Shown: positions 25,267 through 33,540 of the stretch, piece by piece | Numbering within the stretch: position 1 is the stretch's first letter | Layout: every line of letters begins with the position of its first letter | From: Deltaproteobacteria bacterium | GTDB taxonomy: Bacteria > JAEEML01 | Length of the DNA stretch: 34,865 bases | Direction of reading: 5' to 3' | NCBI GenBank assembly: GCA_016283195.1 | Contig: JAEEML010000162.1 | Span: 1-34,865 of the forward strand | Translations under genes and position numbers: made by a program | The notes under the pieces: generated by a model | Told to the model about the DNA's origin: nothing | Database searches by the model: none | What the model saw: only the letters and a program-made list of their open reading frames with translations

Positions 25267-26535
25267 TCACTTAATAATAATGCGTTGATGTTTTTTCTTG
25301 CCGGCCCGTAAAATAATCTCACCGCCTAAAATATCGGCGGAAAGCGGCGCTAGGCCGTCTTCAATGCGCTCTTCGTTGATATAAGCACCGCCGCCCTGAA
25401 TGAGGCGCCGGGCCGCACCCTTGGATTCACAGAGGCCGGCCAGCACAAAGAGATCAACAGCGTTTAACTCGGCAGCAAGATCCGCTTTACTTAGCTCGGT
25501 AGTGGGAATTTGCGCCTGCCCGGCACTGGCATCGCGCGGGATATTCGAGCTCGGCAAAATATCGGCCGGAATACTCCGCGCGCCAAAGGCCTGCCAAGTG
25601 GCAAAGAGAGCCTCTTTGGCCTTTTCGTAGCCGTGAATAAAGGCGGTGGCTTCATAAGCCAAAATGGTTTTCACCGGGTTCAGCTGCTCGGCGGTGAGCT
25701 TTTCGCAAGCTTCAATTTCCTCAATGGGTAAATAGGTAAAGAGCTTGGTATAACGCAGCACATCGCGATCATCGGAATTTACCCAGTATTGGAAATAATC
25801 ATAAGGCGAGGTGCGGTTTTCATCCAGCCAGAGCGCCCCGGCCACCGTCTTGCCCATTTTTTGCCCGGTGGCGGTGGTGATGAGCTTAAAGGTCATGCCG
25901 TAGCCCTGCTTATCTTCCAGGCGGTGAATGAGGTCGATACCGGCCACAATGTTGCCCCATTGGTCGGCGCCGCCCATTTGCAACTGACAATTGTGATTTT
26001 TAAAGAGATACCAAAAATCATAAGCCTGCAAAAGCTGGTAATTAAACTCGATAAAGGAGAGCCCGCGCTCGAGGCGCATTTTGTAAGACTCGGCGGTGAG
26101 CATGCGGTTGACACTGAAATGGCGACCGATATCGCGCAAAAAGTCGATATATTTTAGGCCGTTGAGCCAGTCGCCGTTGGCCAGGATTTTTACTTCACCT
26201 TTGCCATCTAAAAGGCGGTGCAACTGCTTGCCGATGCCGTCTATATTTTTTTGCAAGCTTTCATCATCGAGCATTTTCCGCATCTCGGTTTTGCCGGAAG
26301 GGTCGCCAACCCGAGCGGTAGCCGAACCAATAAGAGCCACCGGGGCAAAACCGGCCTTCATAAAGTGGCCAAGAGCCATAATGGGAATAAGATGCCCGGC
26401 GTGCAAACTGTCGGCAGTTGGGTCAAAGCCGACATAAAGTGAGGTCTTACCAGCTGCTAAAAGCTCTTTAATGGCCTCTTCATCGGTAACGGCGTCTATA
26501 AAACCACGGCGGGTAAGTTCGTCAAACAGCATCAT
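25267..26535 (-). CDS. tyrS: Tyrosyl-tRNA synthetase
   Basis: The 422-residue protein is a class I synthetase that charges tRNA-Tyr. The HIGH-type signature reads HAGH at residues 45-48, after YVGFDPTADSL. The KMSKS-type loop reads KMGKT near residue 230, within TGQKMGKTVAGALWLDE, as in many bacterial TyrRS. AGIDLIHRL and YQLLQAYDF segments are conserved. The C-terminal S4-like RNA-binding domain contains AARRLIQGGGAYINEERI and KKKHQRIII. Two adjacent ATG codons mark the start at 26535. The gene has its own promoter (26604-26631) and an odd triple TTAGG repeat in the leader. Confidence 0.97.
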   Translation of the reverse strand: MMLFDELTRRGFIDAVTDEEAIKELLAAGKTSLYVGFDPTADSLHAGHLIPIMALGHFMKAGFAPVALIGSATARVGDPSGKTEMRKMLDDESLQKNIDGIGKQLHRLLDGKGEVKILANGDWLNGLKYIDFLRDIGRHFSVNRMLTAESYKMRLERGLSFIEFNYQLLQAYDFWYLFKNHNCQLQMGGADQWGNIVAGIDLIHRLEDKQGYGMTFKLITTATGQKMGKTVAGALWLDENRTSPYDYFQYWVNSDDRDVLRYTKLFTYLPIEEIEACEKLTAEQLNPVKTILAYEATAFIHGYEKAKEALFATWQAFGARSIPADILPSSNIPRDASAGQAQIPTTELSKADLAAELNAVDLFVLAGLCESKGAARRLIQGGGAYINEERIEDGLAPLSADILGGEIILRAGKKKHQRIIIK

Positions 26536-26557
26536 CTGATTATAATTCCTCTTGGCC

Positions 26558-26592
26558 TTAGGCAGCCAAAACTTAGGGCCTAGTAATTTAGG
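26558..26592. repeat. Triple TTAGG repeat with 15-base period in the tyrS leader
   Basis: TTAGG occurs at 26558-26562, 26573-26577 and 26588-26592, exactly 15 bases apart. On the coding strand they read CCTAA. They lie between the predicted -10 and the start codon. They could be tandem binding sites or chance. No T-box-like stem can be recognised. Confidence 0.35.
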
Positions 26593-26603
26593 CGAGGCAG
26601 GAG

Positions 26604-26631
26604 TTTATATAATTTTCACTAAACTTGACAA
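26604..26631 (-). promoter_or_regulatory. tyrS promoter
   Basis: On the minus strand TTGTCA (26631-26626) is followed after 16 bases by TATAAA (26609-26604). Transcription would start near 26597, giving a leader of about 60 bases that carries the three CCTAA repeats. Confidence 0.6.
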
Positions 26632-26677
26632 GAGGCTTATTCATGTGGATAGTTATGGCCGGAGTTTGGGATAGCAA

Positions 26678-27430
26678 ATGAAACTAACCTGCTTACATTG
26701 CGGAAAACAATTGGAACTGGCCACCGGCACGGCTAATGGCGCGGTTGTGTGCGATTGTACGCGAAATATTACTATTCCCAACCTAAAGAAAACCGCTATA
26801 CGCCCAAATGCCAGAGCGGCTGAAAGGGCTCTGCGGCGCGCATTTTTATCGGCCGGCATGATTAATAATCGCTGGCAAATTGCCTTATTCCTGGCTGTTG
26901 CCACTATTTTTGTGCCTCCGCTAGCAATTGCTTCTATTGCCGTTGCAATTGCCGTATTACGCGATAAAGCCGGTTCCTTGGCCCGCTATGCCGGCCATCG
27001 CCAGGCTTTAATAGCCATTTTTCTGGCAATTTTTAATGCCATTCTTTCTTTATCCGGCGCTTATTATTTTTATAATGATCAGGTAATGAAAAATCGCCAG
27101 TATGTGCAAAAATCAGCCGCTCGCGATTTGCGAGCCCTGGCAGCAAGTGAAAATTCTTTTTATAGCAGCCACGGCCATTTTGGCACTTTTGATGAGATTT
27201 CCTTTATGGCCCCGGAGGGTCTTTATACTCTCTGCCTGGCCGATGAAATAAAAAAACCGCGCTCTGCTCTTCTAAAAACTGTTAATAACTGCCCGGATGA
27301 AAGTCTCCTTGAAGATGATCACTTCACAGCCGTGGCTGTAGCCAATCTCGATGGCGATGACACACTGGATATTTGGGCTGTAAACGAAGACGGCGTGGTA
27401 ACCAACCTGCAAAACGATCTGGAAGATTAG
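26678..27430 (+). CDS. Zinc-ribbon, two-helix membrane protein with a type IV pilin-like head
   Basis: The 250-residue protein starts with a short zinc ribbon (C5, C8, C25, C27). Two membrane helices follow (about residues 66-88 and 107-130). The last 110 residues read as a soluble type IV pilin-like domain. They contain ARDLRALAASENSFYSSHG, an FDEISFMAPEGLYTL segment and FTAVAVANLDGDDTLDIWAV. That last part resembles the A-x-G-N-x-D-x-D-x-x-x-D-x-W element of deltaproteobacterial type IV pilins. It lacks the pilin leader, so it is not a normal pilin subunit. The domain probably faces the periplasm. Function is unknown. The stop codon is three bases from the end of the convergent M23 gene. 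The ATG follows an in-frame stop at 26672-26674, which fixes the start. Confidence 0.7.
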   Translation: MKLTCLHCGKQLELATGTANGAVVCDCTRNITIPNLKKTAIRPNARAAERALRRAFLSAGMINNRWQIALFLAVATIFVPPLAIASIAVAIAVLRDKAGSLARYAGHRQALIAIFLAIFNAILSLSGAYYFYNDQVMKNRQYVQKSAARDLRALAASENSFYSSHGHFGTFDEISFMAPEGLYTLCLADEIKKPRSALLKTVNNCPDESLLEDDHFTAVAVANLDGDDTLDIWAVNEDGVVTNLQNDLED

Positions 27431-27433
27431 CTT

Positions 27434-28342
27434 TTATTTCAGCAATATTGGTATTTCCATAATATCAAGTGGGTCAATAGCTTTGCCGTTATAATGCACT
27501 TCAAAATGCAGGTGTGGACCGGTTGAACGCCCGGTTGAACCAATAAGGCCAACGGTGCTCCCCTCCTCCAGCTGTTCACCGGAATTAACAAAAATAGCCG
27601 ATAAATGGGAATATACCGTTGTATAACCGCCAATGTGCTCTATGGCCACCGACTGTCCATGTCCGCGAAACCAGCCGGCTCGCACAACCTTACCGGGGGC
27701 AGCGGCACAAACAATTCGCCCACTGGGCGCGGCCAAATCCATACCACGATGAAAAGTTATACGCCCGGTAAAAGGATCTTCACGATAGCCAAAAAAAGAA
27801 CTGATACGCCAAACGGCCACAGGCCATTCCAAAAAAAGCTGCTTTTCTTTTGCCACAGGCAGAGCAAGCTTTTTTAACTTATCGTGTATATTATTTAAGA
27901 TAAGTCGCTCTGTATGCAAAACCTTGAGTTCCGGCAAACCATATTCACTGATAACATACTGAAATTCCGCCTCAATAGTAAGCCGCAGGCGATGTAATGT
28001 TGCCACACTTAGGGGTAATGAGCTTTTTAGTGTTTTATCGACATAATTAAGGAAGCTTAACCAGTAATTATCCATATACCGCGCAGCTGTCGGTTCTTTC
28101 GCCAAACGCCTGACAGCTTTTTGAAAACGCTGTAATTCATCAAGAAAAACGTTTTCGCTCTCTGCGCCCCAGCTAGGCACTGAAGGCAAGCGGCTAATAG
28201 CAACTTCGCTGGCGCCATCTAAAGCAGCTACCTCTAAAGAAGGCAATGGCGAGAGGGAAAGTTCAAGGCGCCCCGCATGATAACGATTGGCTGCACATGA
28301 TGGTAAAATAAGGAGCAGAAAAAGGAGTAAGAAACGCGGCAT
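27434..28342 (-). CDS. M23 (LytM-type) peptidase lipoprotein
   Basis: The 302-residue protein has a leucine-rich signal and the lipobox LPSC at residues 13-16, predicting an envelope lipoprotein. The C-terminal M23 domain is complete. HRGMD supplies the first His and Asp, YSHL the middle His, and GPHLHFEVHYNG the final HxH zinc ligands. Such domains cut peptidoglycan peptide bridges or act as regulators when degenerate; this one looks catalytically intact. About 150 residues between signal and domain are helical and hydrophilic and may place the domain. The start lies nine bases after the stop of the outer-membrane beta-barrel gene, with no visible ribosome site. Translation is therefore probably coupled to that gene. 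Confidence 0.9.
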   Translation of the reverse strand: MPRFLLLFLLLILPSCAANRYHAGRLELSLSPLPSLEVAALDGASEVAISRLPSVPSWGAESENVFLDELQRFQKAVRRLAKEPTAARYMDNYWLSFLNYVDKTLKSSLPLSVATLHRLRLTIEAEFQYVISEYGLPELKVLHTERLILNNIHDKLKKLALPVAKEKQLFLEWPVAVWRISSFFGYREDPFTGRITFHRGMDLAAPSGRIVCAAAPGKVVRAGWFRGHGQSVAIEHIGGYTTVYSHLSAIFVNSGEQLEEGSTVGLIGSTGRSTGPHLHFEVHYNGKAIDPLDIMEIPILLK

Positions 28343-28351
28343 CAGCAGCTT

Positions 28352-29110
28352 TTAGAAAGTGTATCTAAGGTGCGGCAGAATTTGGATATTCATATTAAAC
28401 GGAGTAAAAAGAAAAGCTAAATCAACATCAACGCCAATAGAAAAATGGCGCAGCTTGGTATAATACTCAAAGCTATAAAGCACATCAGCAGTAAGCGAAT
28501 AGGGATAAGGAATAACCATGGCGTCATCAAGCCAGGTTGCTCCAAAACCGGCACCGACTTGCATGTAAATATTAGTATTGTGCCACACTGTGAAAAGTAT
28601 AGCCAGGCGCAAGCCCAAGGTGGTTAAATCATTAACCAATACGTCTTCGCGCTTGCCGCTTTGATCTTCACTGTTAAGGCCATGATAAGCGCCAAAGTAA
28701 GTTTGTAGTTGCAAGGAAATAAGATTGTTTATGTCATACCCCAAATTGAGGCCGAAAGTTCCGCCCGGAGCATAACGATAGCTCAAGGTGCTCTCACCCG
28801 GAGCCAGGCGCATGGGGAAAATAGAAAGCCCGCCCTGAAGCCCCATATAAAAACCACGTTGTACAGGATTCAAGCCGGCGCGTACATCTCTGCCGGAAAG
28901 GCGGCGTTGTTTTTTAGTTTGCTCTTTGTCAGCTTCAGCAGCAGCGCTACTATCGGTAGCAGCAGCGGATTCATCATTGGTAACCTGACCTTCCGCCTGA
29001 GCCGCTGCCGGCTCTTCCTCTGCCGCCCAAACAGTTGGCGCAAAAGCTGTTGTCAGTAACAAAGCACCGGAAAAAAGAGAGAAGAAATAAGACCGCCTTT
29101 TACAAGTCAT
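28352..29110 (-). CDS. Outer-membrane beta-barrel protein
   Basis: The ATG at 29110 is chosen because GAGG lies about nine bases upstream and the sequence then opens with a classical signal peptide. A longer frame reaches 29167 without support. The 252-residue product has a cleavage site after VWA (about residue 29). An Ala/Glu/Ala-rich linker follows (about 30-60). The rest is a beta-barrel pattern, with GFYMGLQGGLSIFP, GTFGLNLGYDI, QLQTYFGAYHG and LRLAILFTV. The C-terminus is LRYTF, and a terminal Phe is the usual BAM recognition signal. It resembles generic outer-membrane beta-barrel families of about 8-10 strands. The M23 lipoprotein gene follows after nine bases, suggesting an outer-membrane/cell-wall pair. 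Function is unknown. Confidence 0.75.
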   Translation of the reverse strand: MTCKRRSYFFSLFSGALLLTTAFAPTVWAAEEEPAAAQAEGQVTNDESAAATDSSAAAEADKEQTKKQRRLSGRDVRAGLNPVQRGFYMGLQGGLSIFPMRLAPGESTLSYRYAPGGTFGLNLGYDINNLISLQLQTYFGAYHGLNSEDQSGKREDVLVNDLTTLGLRLAILFTVWHNTNIYMQVGAGFGATWLDDAMVIPYPYSLTADVLYSFEYYTKLRHFSIGVDVDLAFLFTPFNMNIQILPHLRYTF

Positions 29111-29228
29111 TGTTAACATCCTCATTATATGCCACCCGGTAACCGCATTGGTTCCAAGTGTGCTCAACAGATTTACCCGTTATTGGCCCGCGGTGCAAGC
29201 CATTTGTGCTACATTTCATTTATTATCG

Positions 29229-31085
29229 TTATATTAAACTCTCCATAGCCTCCTCGTTTGCTTTAAGGAGCAGAGAGACCTCCAAACTATTTTCGAGATT
29301 TTTACTAATATTTACAGCAAGTTGAGCCTTTTTCAGCTTTACAAGGCCAGGTGCCAAAATAATAAGTGCAAGTGAGAGCGGATTTTCACTCGGCACGTTA
29401 ATAGAGCTATATTTAACGTTAAAAGATATATTTGTATTTTCATTATCGGTAGTTACAAGAGAAGTATCCACGGTTACTAATGTGGGTGCCAGGGCTGCCG
29501 ATAGCTCCTTGCTTAAAAGAACAAAAAAATCGCTCACAATCTGTCTCGGAGCTTTTACCGGCGGAAGCGCTTCGTTTATTTTCACTTTAACCTTGCCGCC
29601 ATCATCATTGGGCCAGCACTCGCGCAGAAGGTCATTAGCTTGCCAGATTGTTGGCTCGGCGGCTGGCGAATCGGGTAGCCCATTTTTTTGCAAATAGCCG
29701 ATTATCACCTCTTTGGCGTAGGCGGTGCTAATTTTTTGTGCCTGAGCAAATTTTTGCAATTCAGTGCTTAAAAAGCCCATTAGCTTTTGCCAAAGTTCAA
29801 GCTCCTCGGATGAATAATTTCTCGATGATTTTATTAGGAAAATTCCTTCTAGCTTATCTTCGGTGAGCAGCGGACAGATTAAGGTGGCATCGAGAGCCGA
29901 CATACTAGCAATAAGTTGTGATATCTCCGATAGTTCCTGAGTGATATTTATGTCATCTGCCGCGTGAATAGTCAGTAATTCGGCCCGTTTTTGCAAAAAA
30001 GGCCCGTTAATAATTTCCTGCTGGGCCCAAATTTTAGCCAAAATAGCGGCACCATTTTGTTCTGTAATGGCCGGCGGATATTCACCACCGCTGCTTTCAA
30101 GTAACGAAAATGCATGTGAATCATCATCACTTATAACATAAAAAGCCGTCTTTTCCGCAACTTGCAACGCCGTGAGCTCATGGGACAAAGCAGCGATAAA
30201 TTCCCGCGGCTCGTTTATGCCTTGCAGCTTGTCTTTGCAATTTGCTATTTTATCTTTAAAATCAACAAGCTCCGGGCTTAGAAGGTTGGAAATAAAACTT
30301 TCCAGCCAAGGGCGGATACTCTCAAAACAAAGCACGGTTACAAAACTGGCCGACAAAGCGTAAAAAAACCATTTGCCAAAAGGAATACCGGCCCATAATA
30401 TGGCCAGCGAGTAAATGAGATTGATTATAAGAGCTATAGCGAGAATAGAAATAGCCCGTGGCAACCAGCTTTTAAAATCCACCTGCCACGATTTCTGCAC
30501 GGCAATATACAAAACATAAGAATAGAGAGCCAAAAGGACAGCCATAAGGGCCCAAAAACCATCTCCCAATGGCATGGAAAGCAAAATAGCGCAAATAGCA
30601 AAAAGCACAGTAGCGAGGCAAAATAGATGCACAGTATTGCGGCTATAAGAATTGGAAAGCGCGGCATGATATCTAAAGAGGTGCAAAATATACCCCACAG
30701 CCACCAAAGCTAAAAGAGCCGCCGCCAAATAAAAAGCCGCATATTCTTTGAGCGGAGTAGTTAGCAAAACAGCAAACAAAACCGCGCCGCCGGCATCGGC
30801 CGCCAGCAATCTAAGACGCTCCTTTTGTGAAGCAAAACCAAATAAATTCAAAAAGGTAAAATGTAATGACAAAGGCAGAAACAGAGAAGCGCCAAAAGCA
30901 AAAACACCTAAAGATTCATCGGAAAGAAGGTCATAAAAACGCCCGCCGGCATAAAGAGCCATATTGAGCATAAAAAGAGAAAAACCGGCTCTGCGCTTGG
31001 TTTGAATGCCATGAATTGCCACATTAAGTCCAAAAACAATAGATAATATGGCTAACAGCAAAATCATGACAGAACTGAGCGTCAT
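29229..31085 (-). CDS. Multi-TM sensor-like protein with GAF domain and degenerate kinase-like C-terminus
   Basis: The 618-residue protein begins with about seven to eight membrane helices (residues 1-270), similar to the 7TM input part of some histidine kinases. A GAF-like region follows (about 290-440; AALSHELTALQVAEKTAFYV, DATLICPLLTEDKLEGIFLI). The last 150 residues look like an HATPase domain that has lost its ATP-binding boxes. The stretch INEALPPVKAPRQIVSDFFVLLSKEL stands where kinases have the N-box, but the Asn is missing. No DxGxG or GxGL is present, and no phospho-acceptor His motif is found. A pseudokinase or a protein-binding scaffold is a reasonable inference. The ATG has GGAGG nearby and lies 24 bases after the Cys-rich lipoprotein gene. 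Confidence 0.65.
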   Translation of the reverse strand: MTLSSVMILLLAILSIVFGLNVAIHGIQTKRRAGFSLFMLNMALYAGGRFYDLLSDESLGVFAFGASLFLPLSLHFTFLNLFGFASQKERLRLLAADAGGAVLFAVLLTTPLKEYAAFYLAAALLALVAVGYILHLFRYHAALSNSYSRNTVHLFCLATVLFAICAILLSMPLGDGFWALMAVLLALYSYVLYIAVQKSWQVDFKSWLPRAISILAIALIINLIYSLAILWAGIPFGKWFFYALSASFVTVLCFESIRPWLESFISNLLSPELVDFKDKIANCKDKLQGINEPREFIAALSHELTALQVAEKTAFYVISDDDSHAFSLLESSGGEYPPAITEQNGAAILAKIWAQQEIINGPFLQKRAELLTIHAADDINITQELSEISQLIASMSALDATLICPLLTEDKLEGIFLIKSSRNYSSEELELWQKLMGFLSTELQKFAQAQKISTAYAKEVIIGYLQKNGLPDSPAAEPTIWQANDLLRECWPNDDGGKVKVKINEALPPVKAPRQIVSDFFVLLSKELSAALAPTLVTVDTSLVTTDNENTNISFNVKYSSINVPSENPLSLALIILAPGLVKLKKAQLAVNISKNLENSLEVSLLLKANEEAMESLI

Positions 31086-31109
31086 TATATAACCTCCGAG
31101 AATATATAG

Positions 31110-32978
31110 TTATTTGGCCTGCATTGTCACACTGTATTTAATTGTTTTTATGTGTGAGCACTGCCAATTGCCAGTGGCTATTTTTATATGAAAATTGCAG
31201 TAGAGTCCACCACATTTCAGGTAGCGCGAAAGCTGGGTGGTTTTGTAATATGTCCATGATTTCTCGTTGGTTACACTTCCGCTTTGCAAATCGTAAGCGG
31301 CAGTTTGCCAATTATAAAAATAAATTTGCGCTCCTTCGGCTCCCACCCCGTAACAACTGTCGTAGCCGTAAACCGCCAATTCCAAAGAGGCGGCACAATC
31401 ATATAACACATTGTTAATATTGAAACTTGCCTCTAAAGCACCGGAAGTTAAAACAGTTGGCCCCAAAAGGATCCAACCTTCTCCTTCGGCTTCATCAGGT
31501 AATTCGATGGAACCGCTGGTCTTAAGCTCTGAGCTGTCGCCGCTATAATAGCCACCGGAGATAGTATAATTTGAGCAGAGCTCTTTACCCACATCCGGAT
31601 CGGCCCAAGGCCCGGAAGTCGGGCACCACTCATCAACAAAGCCATCACGCCTACAAGCCTGCTTATTGGGTGAACATTCAGAATCGCAGTAGCAATTAAT
31701 ATTGGCGGCAGAAGGAGACGGGCAGCCGCTGGCACCGGCAAAATTACAGCCGGCATCGCAAAAAAGTGTGTAATCACATTCACATTCATCAGCGCAATCA
31801 GGGTCAACTCCGGGAACACACCAACCGTCGCAATAACTATCGGCCATACACATTTGCTGTGTTTTGCAATCGGCATCGCAGGCACATTTTTCGGCACTTT
31901 GATGAGCTGCCGGCTCACAAACATTGGGCACATAATCACATGAGCAAACGCACTCTCCTTCTATACATTCAAAATTCGGCTCACAAGCTTGCGCCGGGCC
32001 TAAATCAGCGCATTTATCAATGTCATATTGCCCACATTCCTGATAATGGCGCCCATCGGCCGTGCAAGTTTTGGTCTGGCACTCATCCGTGCAAAGGTCG
32101 AGTGGAGCACATTCACCCAGAGAGCAACTTTCATCAAGTGGGCATGGATTATAAGACCAATCCAGACAAGGGTCGCTATCGACATTGGCACAAATGCGAA
32201 AGCCGTTGTTATAACACTCGCGCTGCCCTTCTACACTGCATTCATTGACACATTCCGGATCACAGCGGCCGTTGCTGCAATATTCGCCGTAGGGGCAATA
32301 GATTATCGGCCCAAATTCCGAGCAGGGGTCGTTATCATACTGCCCACAAACACGGTAACCGTTACCTTCACAAATAGCTTGATCCGAAAAGCAGTCATCA
32401 TAGCATTTTTCCGGCAAAGTACAGCTGGAGCCGCTACAAACTGTATTGCCAACACAGGGCTGGCTTTCCTGCCATTCCAGACAACCGTTTTCCTTATTTA
32501 CAAGACACATCTCCACACTGTTGGAAGTTGGGGAGCAACGCTTGGAACCGGCAGTACATTTATCCTGACAATCAGCACACTCGCCGCCCCTACAGTAGGT
32601 GCCGGCTTTGCATGGGGTAACGCTCCCCCATTTTAAAACAGTATCCACATATTCGCAGACTTCATAACCGTTAACTTCGGTATCACAACGTTTTTTTCCC
32701 CTTTTACAGGCATCATCGCCGGTGCCCAGGCAATAGCCTTCGGAACAGGCACTGCCTTCCGGACAGGAAGTTGCCTCTTTAGGCCACTCCAGACAAATAT
32801 CATCGTTGTAATTATCGCATATAATATAGCCATTAGTATTATCAACACACTTACGCTCACCGGCATAACATTCATCCCGGCAAGAGAGAGCAACCTCCTC
32901 ATCGCAAGCGGTGAAAAACGGCATAGCAAGCAGCAAAAATGCGGTAAGCCATGCTATCTTGTATATTCTACCAAACAT
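31110..32978 (-). CDS. Cys-rich repeat lipoprotein
   Basis: The 622-residue protein has a lipoprotein signal ending in FFTAC. Residues about 33-350 carry six repeats of about 45-50 residues. Each has the pattern C-x3-C ... C-x7-9-Y-x2-C ... D-x-C-x-W ... C-x4-C-x3-x-C, for example NGYIICDNYNDDICLEW and YGEYCSNGRC. Repeat two lacks one Cys pair. A second Cys-rich part without the regular unit follows to about residue 470. The last 150 residues have few Cys and look like a beta-sandwich. It is probably a large disulfide-bonded surface protein. Similar repeats are known in myxobacterial surface proteins, but no function is established. It has a strong promoter (33023-33051) and is followed by the multi-TM sensor-like gene. 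Confidence 0.8.
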   Translation of the reverse strand: MFGRIYKIAWLTAFLLLAMPFFTACDEEVALSCRDECYAGERKCVDNTNGYIICDNYNDDICLEWPKEATSCPEGSACSEGYCLGTGDDACKRGKKRCDTEVNGYEVCEYVDTVLKWGSVTPCKAGTYCRGGECADCQDKCTAGSKRCSPTSNSVEMCLVNKENGCLEWQESQPCVGNTVCSGSSCTLPEKCYDDCFSDQAICEGNGYRVCGQYDNDPCSEFGPIIYCPYGEYCSNGRCDPECVNECSVEGQRECYNNGFRICANVDSDPCLDWSYNPCPLDESCSLGECAPLDLCTDECQTKTCTADGRHYQECGQYDIDKCADLGPAQACEPNFECIEGECVCSCDYVPNVCEPAAHQSAEKCACDADCKTQQMCMADSYCDGWCVPGVDPDCADECECDYTLFCDAGCNFAGASGCPSPSAANINCYCDSECSPNKQACRRDGFVDEWCPTSGPWADPDVGKELCSNYTISGGYYSGDSSELKTSGSIELPDEAEGEGWILLGPTVLTSGALEASFNINNVLYDCAASLELAVYGYDSCYGVGAEGAQIYFYNWQTAAYDLQSGSVTNEKSWTYYKTTQLSRYLKCGGLYCNFHIKIATGNWQCSHIKTIKYSVTMQAK

Positions 32979-33022
32979 TTTATCATCCCATGGTTACACC
33001 CTAGGCACAAAAAACCGCTCCG

Positions 33023-33051
33023 ATTATATGTGCTTTTCCCAGATTTGACAA
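33023..33051 (-). promoter_or_regulatory. Promoter of the Cys-rich lipoprotein gene
   Basis: On the minus strand TTGTCA (33051-33046) is followed after 17 bases by a perfect TATAAT (33028-33023). Transcription would start near 33016, about 38 bases before the ATG. Confidence 0.7.
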
Positions 33052-33189
33052 TATTAGCAGACAAATTTACTCTTTTGCAGACTATTTAATAGCCGTTAGC
33101 TTGACAGCTTTTGCCAATGAATGTTACAGAAAAGGTTGGTTTAGTGGCGCTACAGGCTGTTTCCTGGCGCAAGCTCTAAGGAGTAGAAC

Positions 33190-33507
33190 ATGAAAATTCG
33201 GCTAAACACCGCAAAATTATTAACAGTATTTAGTCTTGGCGGTGCTTTTCTGGCTTCTTCCTGCGGACCGGTGGCCAGTCTCTCATATATGAGCAAGGCC
33301 AACGTGAGTATTGAACTGGCCAAAAGTGCCGGCGCCGATACGCTGGCTATTTATGAGTACACCACGGCTGTTGCGTACTATCAAAAGGCCCAGGAAGAAA
33401 ATGGTTATTCGGATTTTGTAGCGGCGGAAAAATACGCCAAAATTGCCCATGAACAGGCCATGGTGGCCAGAGAGAGAGCCGAGGCTCTTTCAACAATTCC
33501 TAATTAA
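33190..33507 (+). CDS. DUF4398 lipoprotein
   Basis: The 105-residue protein has a signal ending in LASSC at residue 25, predicting a small lipoprotein. The rest is alpha-helical, with YEYTTAVAYYQKAQEENGYSDF and AAEKYAKIAHEQAMVARERAE. That A-E-x-Y-x-x-A-E/Q tail is the DUF4398 signature seen in outer-membrane-associated proteins. It probably forms a two-helix hairpin. A possible promoter is TTGACA (33101-33106) with TACAGA (33125-33130), an 18-base spacing. The OmpA gene follows, and its N-terminal region carries the same kind of helical pair. The two probably act together in outer-membrane-to-peptidoglycan attachment. Confidence 0.8.
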   Translation: MKIRLNTAKLLTVFSLGGAFLASSCGPVASLSYMSKANVSIELAKSAGADTLAIYEYTTAVAYYQKAQEENGYSDFVAAEKYAKIAHEQAMVARERAEALSTIPN

Positions 33508-33540
33508 TTAACTTCTTTCATGGAATAAGCGATGGAATAC

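Noticed and set aside
26625-26630. TTGACA on the + strand as a promoter of the pilin-head gene
   Set aside because: It is the complement of the tyrS -35 (TTGTCA), and only GATAGT, a four-of-six match, follows on the + strand.
29124-29129. Minus-strand TATAAT just before the beta-barrel gene as its -10
   Set aside because: No -35 at 16-18 bases, and the leader would be about six bases.
32028-32636. Long antisense reading frame opposite the Cys-rich repeats
   Set aside because: It follows from the repeated codon pattern of the real gene, with Thr/Ile/Ala-rich low-complexity sequence.
33045-33050. TTGACA on the + strand as a promoter of the DUF4398 gene
   Set aside because: It overlaps the minus-strand TTGTCA of the Cys-rich lipoprotein promoter, which has a perfect -10 partner.
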